A stretch of 13,520 nucleotides of DNA from Treponema sp. (GTDB lineage Bacteria; Spirochaetota; Spirochaetia; Treponematales; Treponemataceae). The translations under genes and the position numbers were made by a program. Of this stretch, positions 6,701 to 13,502 are shown one piece after another (the stretch's first letter is position 1; every line of letters starts with the position of its first letter). The notes under the pieces are model-generated. The model had not been told where the DNA came from, did no database searches, and saw nothing but the letters and a program-made list of their open reading frames with translations. The stretch is from assembly GCA_016296205.1 (NCBI GenBank), contig JAEDJS010000053.1:1-13520 (forward strand). Direction: 5' to 3'.

Positions 6701-7945
6701 GACAAACCATTTGACTACATTGTTTCTTATGCTTCTTCGTCAAGCGAAACTCTTATTCCAGAATCATTGAACACAGAAATCATTTCAAACTCAATCAGTT
6801 CTAATGGTGAAGAAAACTGTAAAGGATATCTGTTTACAGCCCCTGCCCTTAGAGCAAGATACAATGGAACAGAAAACGGAAGGGATACAAACGGAAACGT
6901 TATTTACCAGCAGGATGAAAATTATTATTCAGAAAAAGTTAGCTGGGACGTTTACAATTATGCAGAAAAGAAAAACGGTCCTGAATCTTATGCACTTTAC
7001 ATGTTCAACACAAACAAAAATTGCGGATGGGTAAAATTAGCAGAAATCAGTGCAGGAGAAACAGGGGAATTAAATGCTGCAATTACTCAAATAATTGATA
7101 ATTCCAGTTATGATATAACAGTTGATAAAACAACAAATCAGGAATTAGTAATAAAACCAACAAGTATTTCCAGTGGAACTAAATTAATTACAAAAGGCCT
7201 GATGATGATTCTGAGAGATGCACGTCATTATTACAAACTTGAAGCTGTCAGAAAAAATTCATCTGGAACAGAAATCACTGCAAACCGGGGCGGCGACAAT
7301 TCAATCTATGCCTACAGACAGATTACTGGTGAAGAACTTATTAAAACAGTAACATTGAATATTTCAAAAATGCTGATTGATACAGACGTTTATAACATTT
7401 CAGAAACTGCCAGCGGATTAGTCGGTGGTGGGGAAACAATCAAATGGTATTACAACAGTACCTTTGGTTGGTCTAAAAAGCATGATTGGTTGGGAAAAGG
7501 TGACTTTAAATGGTATATTAAAAATTACAATACCGAGTGGGCAAATACTCCAAGCGGTAAAAAATGCAATTCATTCATTACCATTACTGATGAAAACACA
7601 AACCATGAAGTCAGAGGTGCCCATAATGGAAATGAAAATTCTACTTCAAAGCTTAGAGTTATTTCTAAAGGTTCAAGAGATTACGGAACAATGATTGATT
7701 TTGAAATTAAAGTTTCTGATGCGTACCCGGATTTGAAATTAACTTCTTACTCTGGAACTGTAAGCTTTACTTGCAGCGACGAACAATTTAATGGAAAAAC
7801 ATCAACAGACAACAACAATACTTTCTCTACCCCTTCTTTATCGAAAAATGATATTAAATATTGGTCTCCAATCAAAATTGGAAAAACTAATATTTTTTAC
7901 GGTGGAAATGATTCAAACGCAATTAATGCAGGATGGTGGGAATAA
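3755..7945 (+). CDS. Giant lipoprotein with fibronectin type III modules (1396 aa)
   Basis: This is a predicted surface or periplasmic lipoprotein. Residues 1-21 are a signal peptide ending in lipobox IISGC, with Cys22 the lipidated residue after signal peptidase II. Next comes a Ser-rich tether (about 33-45). At least seven FnIII-like modules follow, recognised by the repeating 'LSW...Y.IY...YYKI.....SNFS' beta-sandwich pattern. They begin near 46, 136, 241, 400, 534, 633 and 752, and another near 912 (KLTWNKPYD, VIYRRK). The third module carries an insertion of about 70 residues (roughly 285-357). From about 1220 to 1396 the pattern stops and a Trp/Asn/Gly-rich domain begins, ending NAGWWE, which I do not recognise. 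It is the first gene of a four-gene operon and ends 3 bases before the next start. Function unknown; FnIII arrays usually act as spacers or bind proteins or glycans. Confidence 0.85.
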   Translation: MKLSRFLAIFLSLALSSIISGCKNYILPEGNIALITSSSSGNIQLLPPEKITASQGKTKAITLSWQPAVGAVQYKIYSSLTAFEEVQQVAETKDGSTSSITLMEESGVSKYYKIKTVGANGKESNFSNFVYGSTMATPIITNIEQPEEGNSAIVHFYMSNCNASTYENYVKYEICCYQADKTTQAVNPVILDHHATSARIEGLSPKTVYYYEVRAYTVSDQKNAEISDKIDAETARLLIPQAPIQLTAAKGTSKDNIELSWILPEFTDVSTGGSSFERHPLYFTIERKLKSQDSDQYQTIVPYLGTMITDAELLANPSKMRFSCEDSAKNSPQIQVELSTDDDCEINNNYPDYISKAKITFVDSTAVRGLQYSYRVQSYVDDVKKITSAPSAVNECEGWKIPLASFKITPEYILDAENQANYAEIQLKFNMDFTPLEQDYKYFIIQKKHTELDGTPSESEPVNIQLNTIEDLNSTVIKFSDLSDPQTLGYYLFNIVISKPDATDSSDYIEILTASKKILVINDATYKIENPHFSVADGYSSKFVLSWDYNQDASYSISWNDYDTTGQQTGGSETEIELIKDTDFTVSDGKAVCNHPSPSGSIRTYSLTVDEGLSETFLIETDNVEKKFKTLGKAQPVFDIDSICYDKISFKWPQVQKADKYYVNATYKNLEGVTVNVYDENQLIDTSEITGDQISFEIPKEKLPGYSSITQEETTTEYFDSRLAGADLNITVICLNDSTRDFTEAPFTANSLGTAKLYEGIQNPTERSSNYIAINFKKIPGAKGYLIYRTERDVSNTEIRNSQSIYFDAVKNELLVNSSEINSKRTSVEYSEITKTYKIIDRQCDQEDKFSSYETSQAKISWGLPYGYTIIPVLKTEDFTFAQNLIEFESTPISGIIYTNLTDGSITKICSTYGYGQNLKASKADSTDAVKLTWNKPYDSDALTPVIYRRKPGENGKWQKVDSIGKKLEEVSVQPDKTDEAYDKPFDYIVSYASSSSETLIPESLNTEIISNSISSNGEENCKGYLFTAPALRARYNGTENGRDTNGNVIYQQDENYYSEKVSWDVYNYAEKKNGPESYALYMFNTNKNCGWVKLAEISAGETGELNAAITQIIDNSSYDITVDKTTNQELVIKPTSISSGTKLITKGLMMILRDARHYYKLEAVRKNSSGTEITANRGGDNSIYAYRQITGEELIKTVTLNISKMLIDTDVYNISETASGLVGGGETIKWYYNSTFGWSKKHDWLGKGDFKWYIKNYNTEWANTPSGKKCNSFITITDENTNHEVRGAHNGNENSTSKLRVISKGSRDYGTMIDFEIKVSDAYPDLKLTSYSGTVSFTCSDEQFNGKTSTDNNNTFSTPSLSKNDIKYWSPIKIGKTNIFYGGNDSNAINAGWWE

Positions 7946-7948
7946 AAA

Positions 7949-10321
7949 ATGAAACATTCAACTTTATTAATTTTAATTACAACCTTTACATTATTTGCTT
8001 TAACAGGCTGTTACAGTTTCTTTGAATCAAAAGTTCCTATGAAAACAGACAAAGAAAGCATTACATTAAAAGACGCTTTAACACCTGAAGTAACAGTAAA
8101 AACTCTCCAGCCTCCAACTCAAGTATTTGCAAGTCAGGGTTTATATGCAGGAAAAATTGCAGTTAGCTGGAGTGATGTTCCAGGTGCCGCTTCTTACCGA
8201 CTGGAACGGGCAATATCAAAACCAAATCCAGACGGAACTTTCACAATTCCAGAAGAATCGGATTTTTCTGTTATTAAGGAATTTGTTTACGGAACACTTT
8301 ACACAGATATAATTCTTTCAAACCCAAGTACTACAAACAATGAATATGCTTACAAATATTTCTACAGAATATCAAGTGAAAACATTGGAAAAGGTCTTGA
8401 ATCAAGCGATTTTACAGATCCGTTAACACCTGCTACACAAGGTGCCGGTTCACTTCTCTGCCCTCCTCAAAACCTCACTGCCTGGAAGGGAAAATCAACA
8501 AAAGAAATCAAACTAAACTGGGACAAAGTAGAAGGTGCCGCATATTATAAAATCTACCGTGGCGAAAAAGAAAACGGAACAGGAATGGAACTTATCGACA
8601 CAATAATGAGCAATGAAAATTCTTATTCAAATGCTATTTTAACAAGCGATCAGGGAATTTCTTTCTATTACAAAATCGTGGCCCAAAACACAGAAGGTTT
8701 TGACAGTGCTTATTCATCAATGGCAATGGGTTACAGTCTTAAAAATGGAGCCCCAACTGCCCCAGATTCTCTAAAAGTAACAAATGGAAATGCCCAGGTA
8801 AAAAATGGTCTCACAATTACATGGAACCAGCTTGATCCTGTTGAACCAACAACAACCCTTACATACTCAATTTACCGCACCAGCAGTAATGACAGCGTGT
8901 ACACTCTTCTAAAAAATAATATTCCAAACACAACAACAACTTATACAGATAATTCTTCACTTAAACCTGGAATTAAATATTATTATTATATTCAGGTTAC
9001 AGCTGTTGATTCTTTGACCAATGAAAAATCAACAAGTGCCTTTACAGAAAGCGGTCCTGAATCTAATGAACCAGCAGTTGGATTTATTCTCAGTGCACCA
9101 ACAAATCTGGAAATTGAAGAAACAGCTGATAATAAAATCAATATTCTGTTTACACAAAGTGTTGGTTTTGATCTTGGAGTTGAATTCAAATACAACGTAA
9201 AATCAAGTGAAAGCAAAGACGGACCATTTACAAATCTTGTTGAAAATGCCCCAATCGAATTAAGGGAAGACGGAAGATTTGCTCTTGTTGATCCTGTCCA
9301 GAAATCAAAATTCTATGCAATTACAGCAATAAATTCAGAAAACATGGAAAGTGAATTAAGCCAGATTGTAGCACCAGTTCCAGAAGCCCCTGTAAATGTT
9401 GTTGCATCTAAAACTAAACAGCTTACAAAGGATTTCCAGCCAAATACAAATAATGTTTATCCTGTTCAGATTACCTGGGAAAATCCATCTGGGGCTGAAC
9501 CTGCAGGATACAATATTTACAGATCAACTAAACCAGATTCAAGTTTCAGAAAAATCAATGATGAAGTAATCTCTGGAACAACTGAATATATAGACATAAA
9601 CGAAACTGCAAAAAGCGGTACATTCTATTACTATAAAGTTATATCACTTAATGAACTTGGTCAGGGCAAAAAATCAAATGAGCCTGCAAATGATCCAAAA
9701 CATCAGGCAAGAGGTTATGGTGCCATTACCCGTGAACAATGGTTTATTGAATACAACAAAAACATTATGTCCAGCCAGGCAAAATTAACACTTATGCACA
9801 AAGCAAACGATTTGGATAAAGTTGGCTCAGAAACAATAAACGGTAATATTTCCGGAACTCTCGGTTACACAGCAAAAGTTGCAGGCTTGGGAGCAGAAAT
9901 TACAATGCCCTATACTAATTATGCAGACCATTTTATTGGTGCAGATAAAACTCTTGGAGTATATTATGTTCTTAACGGAAATACAGACACAACAAGTAAT
10001 ATGAGTGCAAACGGTCACATGCACGAAAAAGTAAACTGCTACGGTTATACAGTTGATTTGTCAAAATCCTTTGATGAAAAAATATTCAACTTACTTTCAC
10101 CGGCAGACAGGGAAGCTATTACTGCAACAAAAGACCAGTGCTACATTGTAGGCATGTATCCAGGCTATGCTATTTATGACAATCTGGAAATTAAAGGTGG
10201 TGCCGCAGGTGGCGGATATTATCTTGTATCAACTTTCGAATTAGGAACAAAAGACGGAGAATTCGGAAAAACAATTTTACCAGAAGAAAAAGTTGACTGG
10301 CTTATTGGAGAAATCCACTAA
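7949..10321 (+). CDS. FnIII-repeat lipoprotein with a distinct C-terminal domain (790 aa)
   Basis: This is a paralogue in architecture of the preceding giant lipoprotein. The signal peptide ends in lipobox ALTGC with Cys21 lipidated. Five FnIII-like modules lie near 53-165, 169-265, 269-372, 381-475 and 478-587. Shared signatures between the two proteins include ASQG at the first module's start and 'VPGAASYRLER'/'VEGAAYYKIYRG' against 'AVGAVQYKIY'. Residues 592-790 form a separate domain opening with ARGYGAITREQWFIEYNK, containing TINGNISGTLGY and a Gly-rich GGAAGGGYYLV strand. I recall similar tails in other treponemal FnIII lipoproteins but know no function. Translation is probably coupled to the gene before: the gap is 3 bases and only a weak GGTGGG (7935-7940) precedes ATG. 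Confidence 0.85.
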   Translation: MKHSTLLILITTFTLFALTGCYSFFESKVPMKTDKESITLKDALTPEVTVKTLQPPTQVFASQGLYAGKIAVSWSDVPGAASYRLERAISKPNPDGTFTIPEESDFSVIKEFVYGTLYTDIILSNPSTTNNEYAYKYFYRISSENIGKGLESSDFTDPLTPATQGAGSLLCPPQNLTAWKGKSTKEIKLNWDKVEGAAYYKIYRGEKENGTGMELIDTIMSNENSYSNAILTSDQGISFYYKIVAQNTEGFDSAYSSMAMGYSLKNGAPTAPDSLKVTNGNAQVKNGLTITWNQLDPVEPTTTLTYSIYRTSSNDSVYTLLKNNIPNTTTTYTDNSSLKPGIKYYYYIQVTAVDSLTNEKSTSAFTESGPESNEPAVGFILSAPTNLEIEETADNKINILFTQSVGFDLGVEFKYNVKSSESKDGPFTNLVENAPIELREDGRFALVDPVQKSKFYAITAINSENMESELSQIVAPVPEAPVNVVASKTKQLTKDFQPNTNNVYPVQITWENPSGAEPAGYNIYRSTKPDSSFRKINDEVISGTTEYIDINETAKSGTFYYYKVISLNELGQGKKSNEPANDPKHQARGYGAITREQWFIEYNKNIMSSQAKLTLMHKANDLDKVGSETINGNISGTLGYTAKVAGLGAEITMPYTNYADHFIGADKTLGVYYVLNGNTDTTSNMSANGHMHEKVNCYGYTVDLSKSFDEKIFNLLSPADREAITATKDQCYIVGMYPGYAIYDNLEIKGGAAGGGYYLVSTFELGTKDGEFGKTILPEEKVDWLIGEIH

Positions 10322-10344
10322 TACAAAATTCAGGAGAAACACAA

Positions 10345-10707
10345 ATGAATAAAACTATGAGAACAATTTCTGTTATTATATCTACATTGATTTTTGCAAT
10401 TATTTTTGCAGGCTGCTACACACCTAGCCCAATCTACGGAACATGGACAGACAATGACGGAAGTAAAATCACTTTTATGGCAGACAATACATTTAATTCT
10501 ACAATTAATGACAGTTCAGAAACGCCTACTCAGTTTTCAGGTGAATGGACTATAATAGACAACGTTCTTATTCTTAAAGTAATAATCAGCGAAACAGAAG
10601 ATTATGTAATGAGAAGTGAATGGGATATACGCGGCGCAATGCTCTACATGGACTGGACATTAAAAGGCGTAAAAAAATCACTTATTCTTTATCACACTGC
10701 AAGATAA
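10345..10707 (+). CDS. Small lipoprotein with a lipocalin-like beta fold (120 aa)
   Basis: Residues 1-23 form a signal peptide with lipobox IIFAGC, making Cys24 the lipid-modified residue. The mature part of about 97 residues opens with IYGTWTDNDGSKITFMADNTF and later has FSGEWTIIDNVLILKV. This 'GTW...F..DGTF...G.W...' rhythm is typical of small eight-stranded, lipocalin-like bacterial lipoproteins. No named family can be assigned with confidence. AGGAG (10332-10336) precedes the ATG by 8 bases. The gene sits 23 bases after the 790-aa lipoprotein and 12 bases before the barrel protein, clearly within the operon. It could be an accessory or chaperone-like subunit of the neighbouring envelope proteins; that is inference. 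Confidence 0.8.
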   Translation: MNKTMRTISVIISTLIFAIIFAGCYTPSPIYGTWTDNDGSKITFMADNTFNSTINDSSETPTQFSGEWTIIDNVLILKVIISETEDYVMRSEWDIRGAMLYMDWTLKGVKKSLILYHTAR

Positions 10708-10719
10708 ATGGAGTAAAAC

Positions 10720-11421
10720 GTGAAAAACTTTTTTTTAATATTGATTCTTACACTCATCAGCATAATTCCAGTTTTTGCTCAAACAGAAAAAATAGATCCC
10801 AAAACCGGATTTCCTGTAATCGAAGTAAAACCATTTGAAGTATTCACAGAAGGTGTAAGTTTTGCCCAGGTTAACCGTGTAGAAATTCTAGAAGACAGAT
10901 CAAACTTTGTAAGAGAAAATTACATGATTGGTGCAAGCTGCTCAATGATAAGTCACAACATGAAACCAACAAATCATATTATCCGCATTAGTGCCTACTA
11001 TCCTTTTTACAATACATTTAACGGAATGAAACAATATCCAAAACAGACACTTCTTTACGCCGCTGATTTATTTGCTGGATTATACACAACTATTGATATG
11101 TGGAAATATGTTAACATTAATTTTGCCGGCGGACTTCACTACATGTACCAGCTTACTGATGAATATCACATGCACTATTTTGGCGGTGCTATCATGAGCG
11201 GATTAGATTTACCAATTGCAAAACGATGGAATATTGCTTTAGACGGAACTGTTACTTTAGATTACCCTAATTTTGGCACAAACAGACGAGTACAGCCATT
11301 TGACATGTCATGGCAATACCACCTGGATTTTGGTGTAAGATATTCAAGAAAAAATCTTAATAAATATTCTTACATCAATTCCAAGCCAAAAGCAAAACAG
11401 AAACTATCAACAGAACAATAA
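10720..11421 (+). CDS. Predicted outer-membrane beta-barrel protein (233 aa, GTG start)
   Basis: A signal peptide (1-20) is cut after VFA, leaving mature QTEK. There is no lipobox. From residue 65 on the protein shows alternating strands rich in Tyr, Phe, Gly and Asn: YMIGASCSM, LLYAADLFAGLYTTID, VNINFAGGLHYMYQL, HYFGGAIMSGLDLP, WNIALDGTVTLDY and WQYHLDFGVRYSRK. This is the pattern of a small, roughly eight-stranded outer-membrane barrel. The final Lys-rich tail (KPKAKQKL) would extend beyond the barrel. The start must be GTG 10720, because an upstream ATG in the same frame (10708) is followed two codons later by TAA. GGAG at 10710-10713 supports it. It is the last gene of the envelope operon, and its stop is 7 bases from that of the convergent rnc gene. 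Transport or anchoring role unknown. Confidence 0.75.
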   Translation: MKNFFLILILTLISIIPVFAQTEKIDPKTGFPVIEVKPFEVFTEGVSFAQVNRVEILEDRSNFVRENYMIGASCSMISHNMKPTNHIIRISAYYPFYNTFNGMKQYPKQTLLYAADLFAGLYTTIDMWKYVNINFAGGLHYMYQLTDEYHMHYFGGAIMSGLDLPIAKRWNIALDGTVTLDYPNFGTNRRVQPFDMSWQYHLDFGVRYSRKNLNKYSYINSKPKAKQKLSTEQ

Positions 11422-11430
11422 CCGGTTATT
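11417..11430. repeat. Perfect palindrome AATAACCGGTTATT across two convergent stop codons
   Basis: This 14-base perfect palindrome includes the TAA of the barrel-protein gene (11419-11421) and reaches the stop of rnc (11431-11429). Its core ATAACCGGTTA is identical to 42-52 in the tRNA-Gly terminator. As a hairpin it would give only five A/T pairs around CCGG, too weak for a terminator by itself. Confidence 0.6.
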
Positions 11431-12166
11431 AATTTATGTCCAGCTGCTGACAAGCATTCTGAGCTGCCAGTTGTTCGGCATTTTTTTTACTGTTAGAAAC
11501 AGCAGGCCCAAAAACTTTACTTCCAAGATGTACAGTAACAGAAAACTTCTGTTCATGGTCAGGACCACTAACACTTTCAAGAATGTAAACCGGACATTTT
11601 TTTGCAGTTTTCTGGTAATACTCCTGAAGCTTTGTTTTCCAGTCTTTGTTGCCTTTATTACTCTGAACATTCCTGATTTCTGGAACAATCAATTTTAATA
11701 CAAGTTTTTCTGCTGCTTCATATCCCTGATCAAGATACAAAGCTCCGATAACGGCTTCTACTGCATCAGCAAGAATTGCAGGCTTTAAACGTCCGCCAGT
11801 GTTTTCTTCACCTTTGCCCAGTATCAAAAGACTGTGAATATTCATAACATTTTTTGCAATTGGCGCAAGAGATTTTTCACTAACAACGTTACTTTTTATC
11901 TTAGCCAGATCTCCTTCCTGTTTCTGAAACATATCTTCATATAAAAAAGCGGCTGTAGCAAGCCCAAGTACACTGTCTCCAAGAAATTCCAAACGTTCGT
12001 TATTATAATGACTGTAAGCCTTATCTTCATTGGAATAACTTCGGTGATGCAAGGCAAGATCCAGAATATTGTAATCATTAAAACGAATATCTAGATTTTT
12101 ACAAAACTTTTTAAGCTCAGACATACGTTCTTTGGAAATTTTTTTGATCTGGTAATTTTTATTCAT
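11429..12166 (-). CDS. rnc: Ribonuclease III
   Basis: This 245-aa enzyme cleaves double-stranded RNA, processing rRNA precursors and structured mRNAs. The N-terminal RNase III domain (about 20-163) has the signature NERLEFLGDSVLGL (56-69), with Glu57, Glu60 and Asp64, and the second acidic cluster ADAVEAVIGALYLD (133-146), with Asp134 and Glu137. These are the catalytic magnesium ligands. A C-terminal double-stranded RNA-binding domain (about 174-243) has DWKTKLQEYYQK near its start, the loop SGPDHEQKFSV, and SKKNAEQLAAQNA in its last helix. The length is normal. The chosen ATG has a weak AGG (12175-12173) 6 bases upstream. Met15 (12124) is a possible alternative but has no better ribosome site. 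A strong terminator sits between acpP and this gene. Confidence 0.97.
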   Translation of the reverse strand: MNKNYQIKKISKERMSELKKFCKNLDIRFNDYNILDLALHHRSYSNEDKAYSHYNNERLEFLGDSVLGLATAAFLYEDMFQKQEGDLAKIKSNVVSEKSLAPIAKNVMNIHSLLILGKGEENTGGRLKPAILADAVEAVIGALYLDQGYEAAEKLVLKLIVPEIRNVQSNKGNKDWKTKLQEYYQKTAKKCPVYILESVSGPDHEQKFSVTVHLGSKVFGPAVSNSKKNAEQLAAQNACQQLDIN

Positions 12167-12180
12167 AATAAACCTGTATT

Positions 12181-12217
12181 AAAAAATAAAAAAAGCACAG
12201 TCCATTTAGAACTGCGC
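12181..12217 (-). terminator. Rho-independent terminator after acpP, directly before rnc
   Basis: On the minus strand GCGCAGTTC (12217-12209) pairs with GGACTGTGC (12203-12195), giving nine pairs including two G-T wobbles, around the loop TAAAT. TTTTTTTATTTTTT (12194-12181) follows. It is well placed to end the rpmF-acpP message. The T tract ends only 14 bases before the rnc ATG, so rnc needs read-through or its own promoter. Confidence 0.85.
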
Positions 12218-12253
12218 CATCCGTAACTAAACAATAATTATAAGTTAATACAA

Positions 12254-12496
12254 TTATTTTACGAGTTTCTTAATCAATTCGAAAGCTTCACCAACTGTTT
12301 CAAATTCTTGTGCAGCTTCATCAGCAATATTGATTTCTAGTTCCTGTTCCAAAGCGTAAACAATATCATAAATTACCAAACTGTCTGCATTCAGATCAGC
12401 ACGGAATGATGTGTCAGCTGTTATTTTTGCTTCGTCACAATCAACCTGTTCTGCAATAATTCTCTTAAAAGTAGAAAACAATTCTTCTTCGCTCAT
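12254..12496 (-). CDS. acpP: Acyl carrier protein
   Basis: This 80-aa acidic protein is the carrier of growing acyl chains in type II fatty-acid synthesis in the cytoplasm. The phosphopantetheine attachment site is Ser39 in ADLNADSLVIYDIV, matching the DSL motif. The following helix ALEQELEINI and the 'EFETVGEAFELIKK' ending are typical. The prosthetic group comes from CoA, whose synthesis includes the coaD product encoded two genes upstream. GGAGG (12507-12503) stands 6 bases before ATG. The gene follows rpmF by 55 bases with no promoter visible, so the two are probably cotranscribed. Genes plsX and fabH/D/G, which lie between rpmF and acpP in many bacteria, are absent here. Confidence 0.97.
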   Translation of the reverse strand: MSEEELFSTFKRIIAEQVDCDEAKITADTSFRADLNADSLVIYDIVYALEQELEINIADEAAQEFETVGEAFELIKKLVK

Positions 12497-12524
12497 TTTA
12501 ATCCTCCAGAATTATGAGAGTTGT

Positions 12525-12543
12525 TGTCCTGTTTTACAAGACA
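12525..12543 (-). other. Intercistronic hairpin between rpmF and acpP
   Basis: On the minus strand TGTCTTGT (12543-12536) and ACAGGACA (12532-12525) form an eight-pair stem with one G-U wobble and an AAA loop. No T tract follows, so it is not a terminator. It could be an RNA stability or processing element; this is inference. Confidence 0.4.
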
Positions 12544-12551
12544 GAATTAAA

Positions 12552-12740
12552 TTAACCGTTTACTTCTGGTGTAATTACCTGACGTCCACGGTAGAAACCA
12601 CATTTTGGACAAACATGATGCTGTTTAACAAGGTTACCACAGTTGTTGCATTCAACAAGGTTAGGTGCTTCAAGACGCATGTTAATTGTCTGTCTTCTTT
12701 TTGTTACTGCCTTAGAAGTTTTTGATCTAGGTACTGCCAT
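12552..12740 (-). CDS. rpmF: 50S ribosomal protein L32
   Basis: This 62-aa basic protein is a component of the large ribosomal subunit. The N-terminal AVPRSKTSKAVTKRRQT is the L32 signature. Four cysteines, C31-x2-C34 and C44-x2-C47, make the zinc-binding form of L32 rather than the cysteine-free form. The usual length is about 57-62 residues. GAGGAG, about 6 bases before ATG, is a strong ribosome site. A good promoter lies 49-78 bases upstream of the start, and acpP follows in the same transcript. Confidence 0.97.
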   Translation of the reverse strand: MAVPRSKTSKAVTKRRQTINMRLEAPNLVECNNCGNLVKQHHVCPKCGFYRGRQVITPEVNG

Positions 12741-12788
12741 ATTTATCTCCTCACTCTAGGATAATTGTTCCTTAATAATAGTTCACTT

Positions 12789-12818
12789 ATTTTACTATAT
12801 TTTAGCAAATTATGTCAA
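12789..12818 (-). promoter_or_regulatory. Promoter of rpmF-acpP
   Basis: On the minus strand a consensus TTGACA (12818-12813) is followed after 18 bases by TAAAAT (12794-12789), a 5/6 -10 match. The start near 12782 gives a leader of about 42 bases before rpmF. The rest of the 194-base gap (12741-12934) is AT-rich with an A/T-only inverted repeat at 12878-12898. I see no clear terminator for coaD in it. Confidence 0.7.
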
Positions 12819-12877
12819 TATCCAACAATAGTTTTGGAACTAAATAATTTTAACTTTTTAACACAATTTTTCCGGCT

Positions 12878-12898
12878 TATTAAAATAATATTTTAATA
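12878..12898. repeat. A/T-only inverted repeat downstream of coaD
   Basis: TATTAAAAT (12878-12886) and ATTTTAATA (12890-12898) are perfect inverted arms around AAT. The stem has no G-C pair and no following T tract on the minus strand, so it is unlikely to be an efficient terminator. Its meaning is unclear. Confidence 0.4.
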
Positions 12899-12934
12899 CA
12901 AAAAATTATTTTTGCCTAAAAAAAGTTACATTTA

Positions 12935-13408
12935 TTATTTAAAAAAATTTTTAACTTTTTCTGCAATAAATTCCGGCACCATGCCTGTAATATCGCCTCC
13001 GAATTTTGCCAGTTCTTTAATACTTGAACTTCTTACAATAACATATTTCTGTTCAGTTGGGAGCATTAATGTTTCTACGTTTCCCAAAGATTTATTCATA
13101 AGGCTCAAATCAAATTCATAGGCAAAATCATTGGCATTTCTAATTCCCCGGACAAGAACATCAACTTCATTATTTTTACAATAATCAACTATAAGCCCGT
13201 TCCAGGTATGAATTGAAATATTTTTAAGACCTTCCGTCATTTTAGAAATCATATCAACTCTTTCCTGGGAATCAAACATATAATTCTTATCCGGATTTAC
13301 AGCAATAACAATATCAAGTTTATCAAATAATTTACTGGCCCGCTCTATCACATTCAGATGTCCATAAGTTGGTGGATCAAAACTACCTGCAAAAACTGCT
13401 TTGGTCAT
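12935..13408 (-). CDS. coaD: Phosphopantetheine adenylyltransferase
   Basis: This 157-aa enzyme catalyses the fourth step of CoA synthesis, joining 4'-phosphopantetheine and ATP to give dephospho-CoA and pyrophosphate in the cytoplasm. The nucleotidyltransferase signature GSFDPPTYGHLNVIERA (8-24) carries His17 of the (T/H)xGH motif. VRGIRNANDFAYEF (86-99) supplies the substrate-binding arginines, and RSSSIKEL (126-133) is the second nucleotidyltransferase motif. The length is normal (about 155-165). GGGAG (13419-13415) lies 6 bases before ATG. Its leader contains two strong inverted repeats and a copy of the 19-base palindrome. It heads the coaD-rpmF-acpP-rnc group and supplies the CoA precursor from which acyl carrier protein is charged. 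Confidence 0.96.
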   Translation of the reverse strand: MTKAVFAGSFDPPTYGHLNVIERASKLFDKLDIVIAVNPDKNYMFDSQERVDMISKMTEGLKNISIHTWNGLIVDYCKNNEVDVLVRGIRNANDFAYEFDLSLMNKSLGNVETLMLPTEQKYVIVRSSSIKELAKFGGDITGMVPEFIAEKVKNFFK

Positions 13409-13420
13409 AAAATTCTCCCA

Positions 13421-13463
13421 TAAAAAGTCAAGAAGATTGTTTCAACAATTGATTGACTTTTTA
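13421..13463. terminator. Possible bidirectional terminator or attenuator in front of coaD
   Basis: TAAAAAGTCAA (13421-13431) and TTGACTTTTTA (13453-13463) form a perfect 11-bp stem; TTGT/ACAA (13437-13448) adds an inner helix. Either strand gives an A-rich left arm and a right arm ending in five T's, as in bidirectional terminators. On the minus strand it ends one base before the coaD ribosome site. Confidence 0.5.
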
Positions 13464-13465
13464 CA

Positions 13466-13491
13466 CTGTTCCGTAATGTAATGAGGAACAG
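13466..13491. repeat. Second inverted repeat in the coaD leader
   Basis: CTGTTCC (13466-13472) and GGAACAG (13485-13491) form a perfect 7-bp stem with a 12-base loop holding GTAAT twice. It is separated by two bases from the neighbouring larger hairpin. No T tract follows on either strand. Confidence 0.5.
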
Positions 13492-13502
13492 CAGTTTATA
13501 AT

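Noticed and set aside
6573..7034. Alternative-frame open stretches inside the giant lipoprotein gene
   Set aside because: They overlap a continuous well-supported reading frame with FnIII pattern and show no ribosome sites or protein-like composition.
11417..11430. The palindrome as a terminator for the barrel gene and rnc
   Set aside because: It can pair only five A/T bases around a CCGG loop and has no T tract; listed as a repeat instead.
12411..12725. A plus-strand open frame of 104 codons across acpP and rpmF
   Set aside because: It is antisense to two certain genes, has no ribosome site and its Cys/Thr/Ser-rich translation looks like a shadow.
12899..12934. A terminator directly after coaD
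   Set aside because: Only weak A/T hairpins are present and no G-C stem with a following T tract can be drawn, so read-through to rpmF remains possible.
13409..13502. A known riboswitch class in the coaD leader
   Set aside because: The stems are simple A/T-flanked inverted repeats; I recognise no conserved aptamer core.
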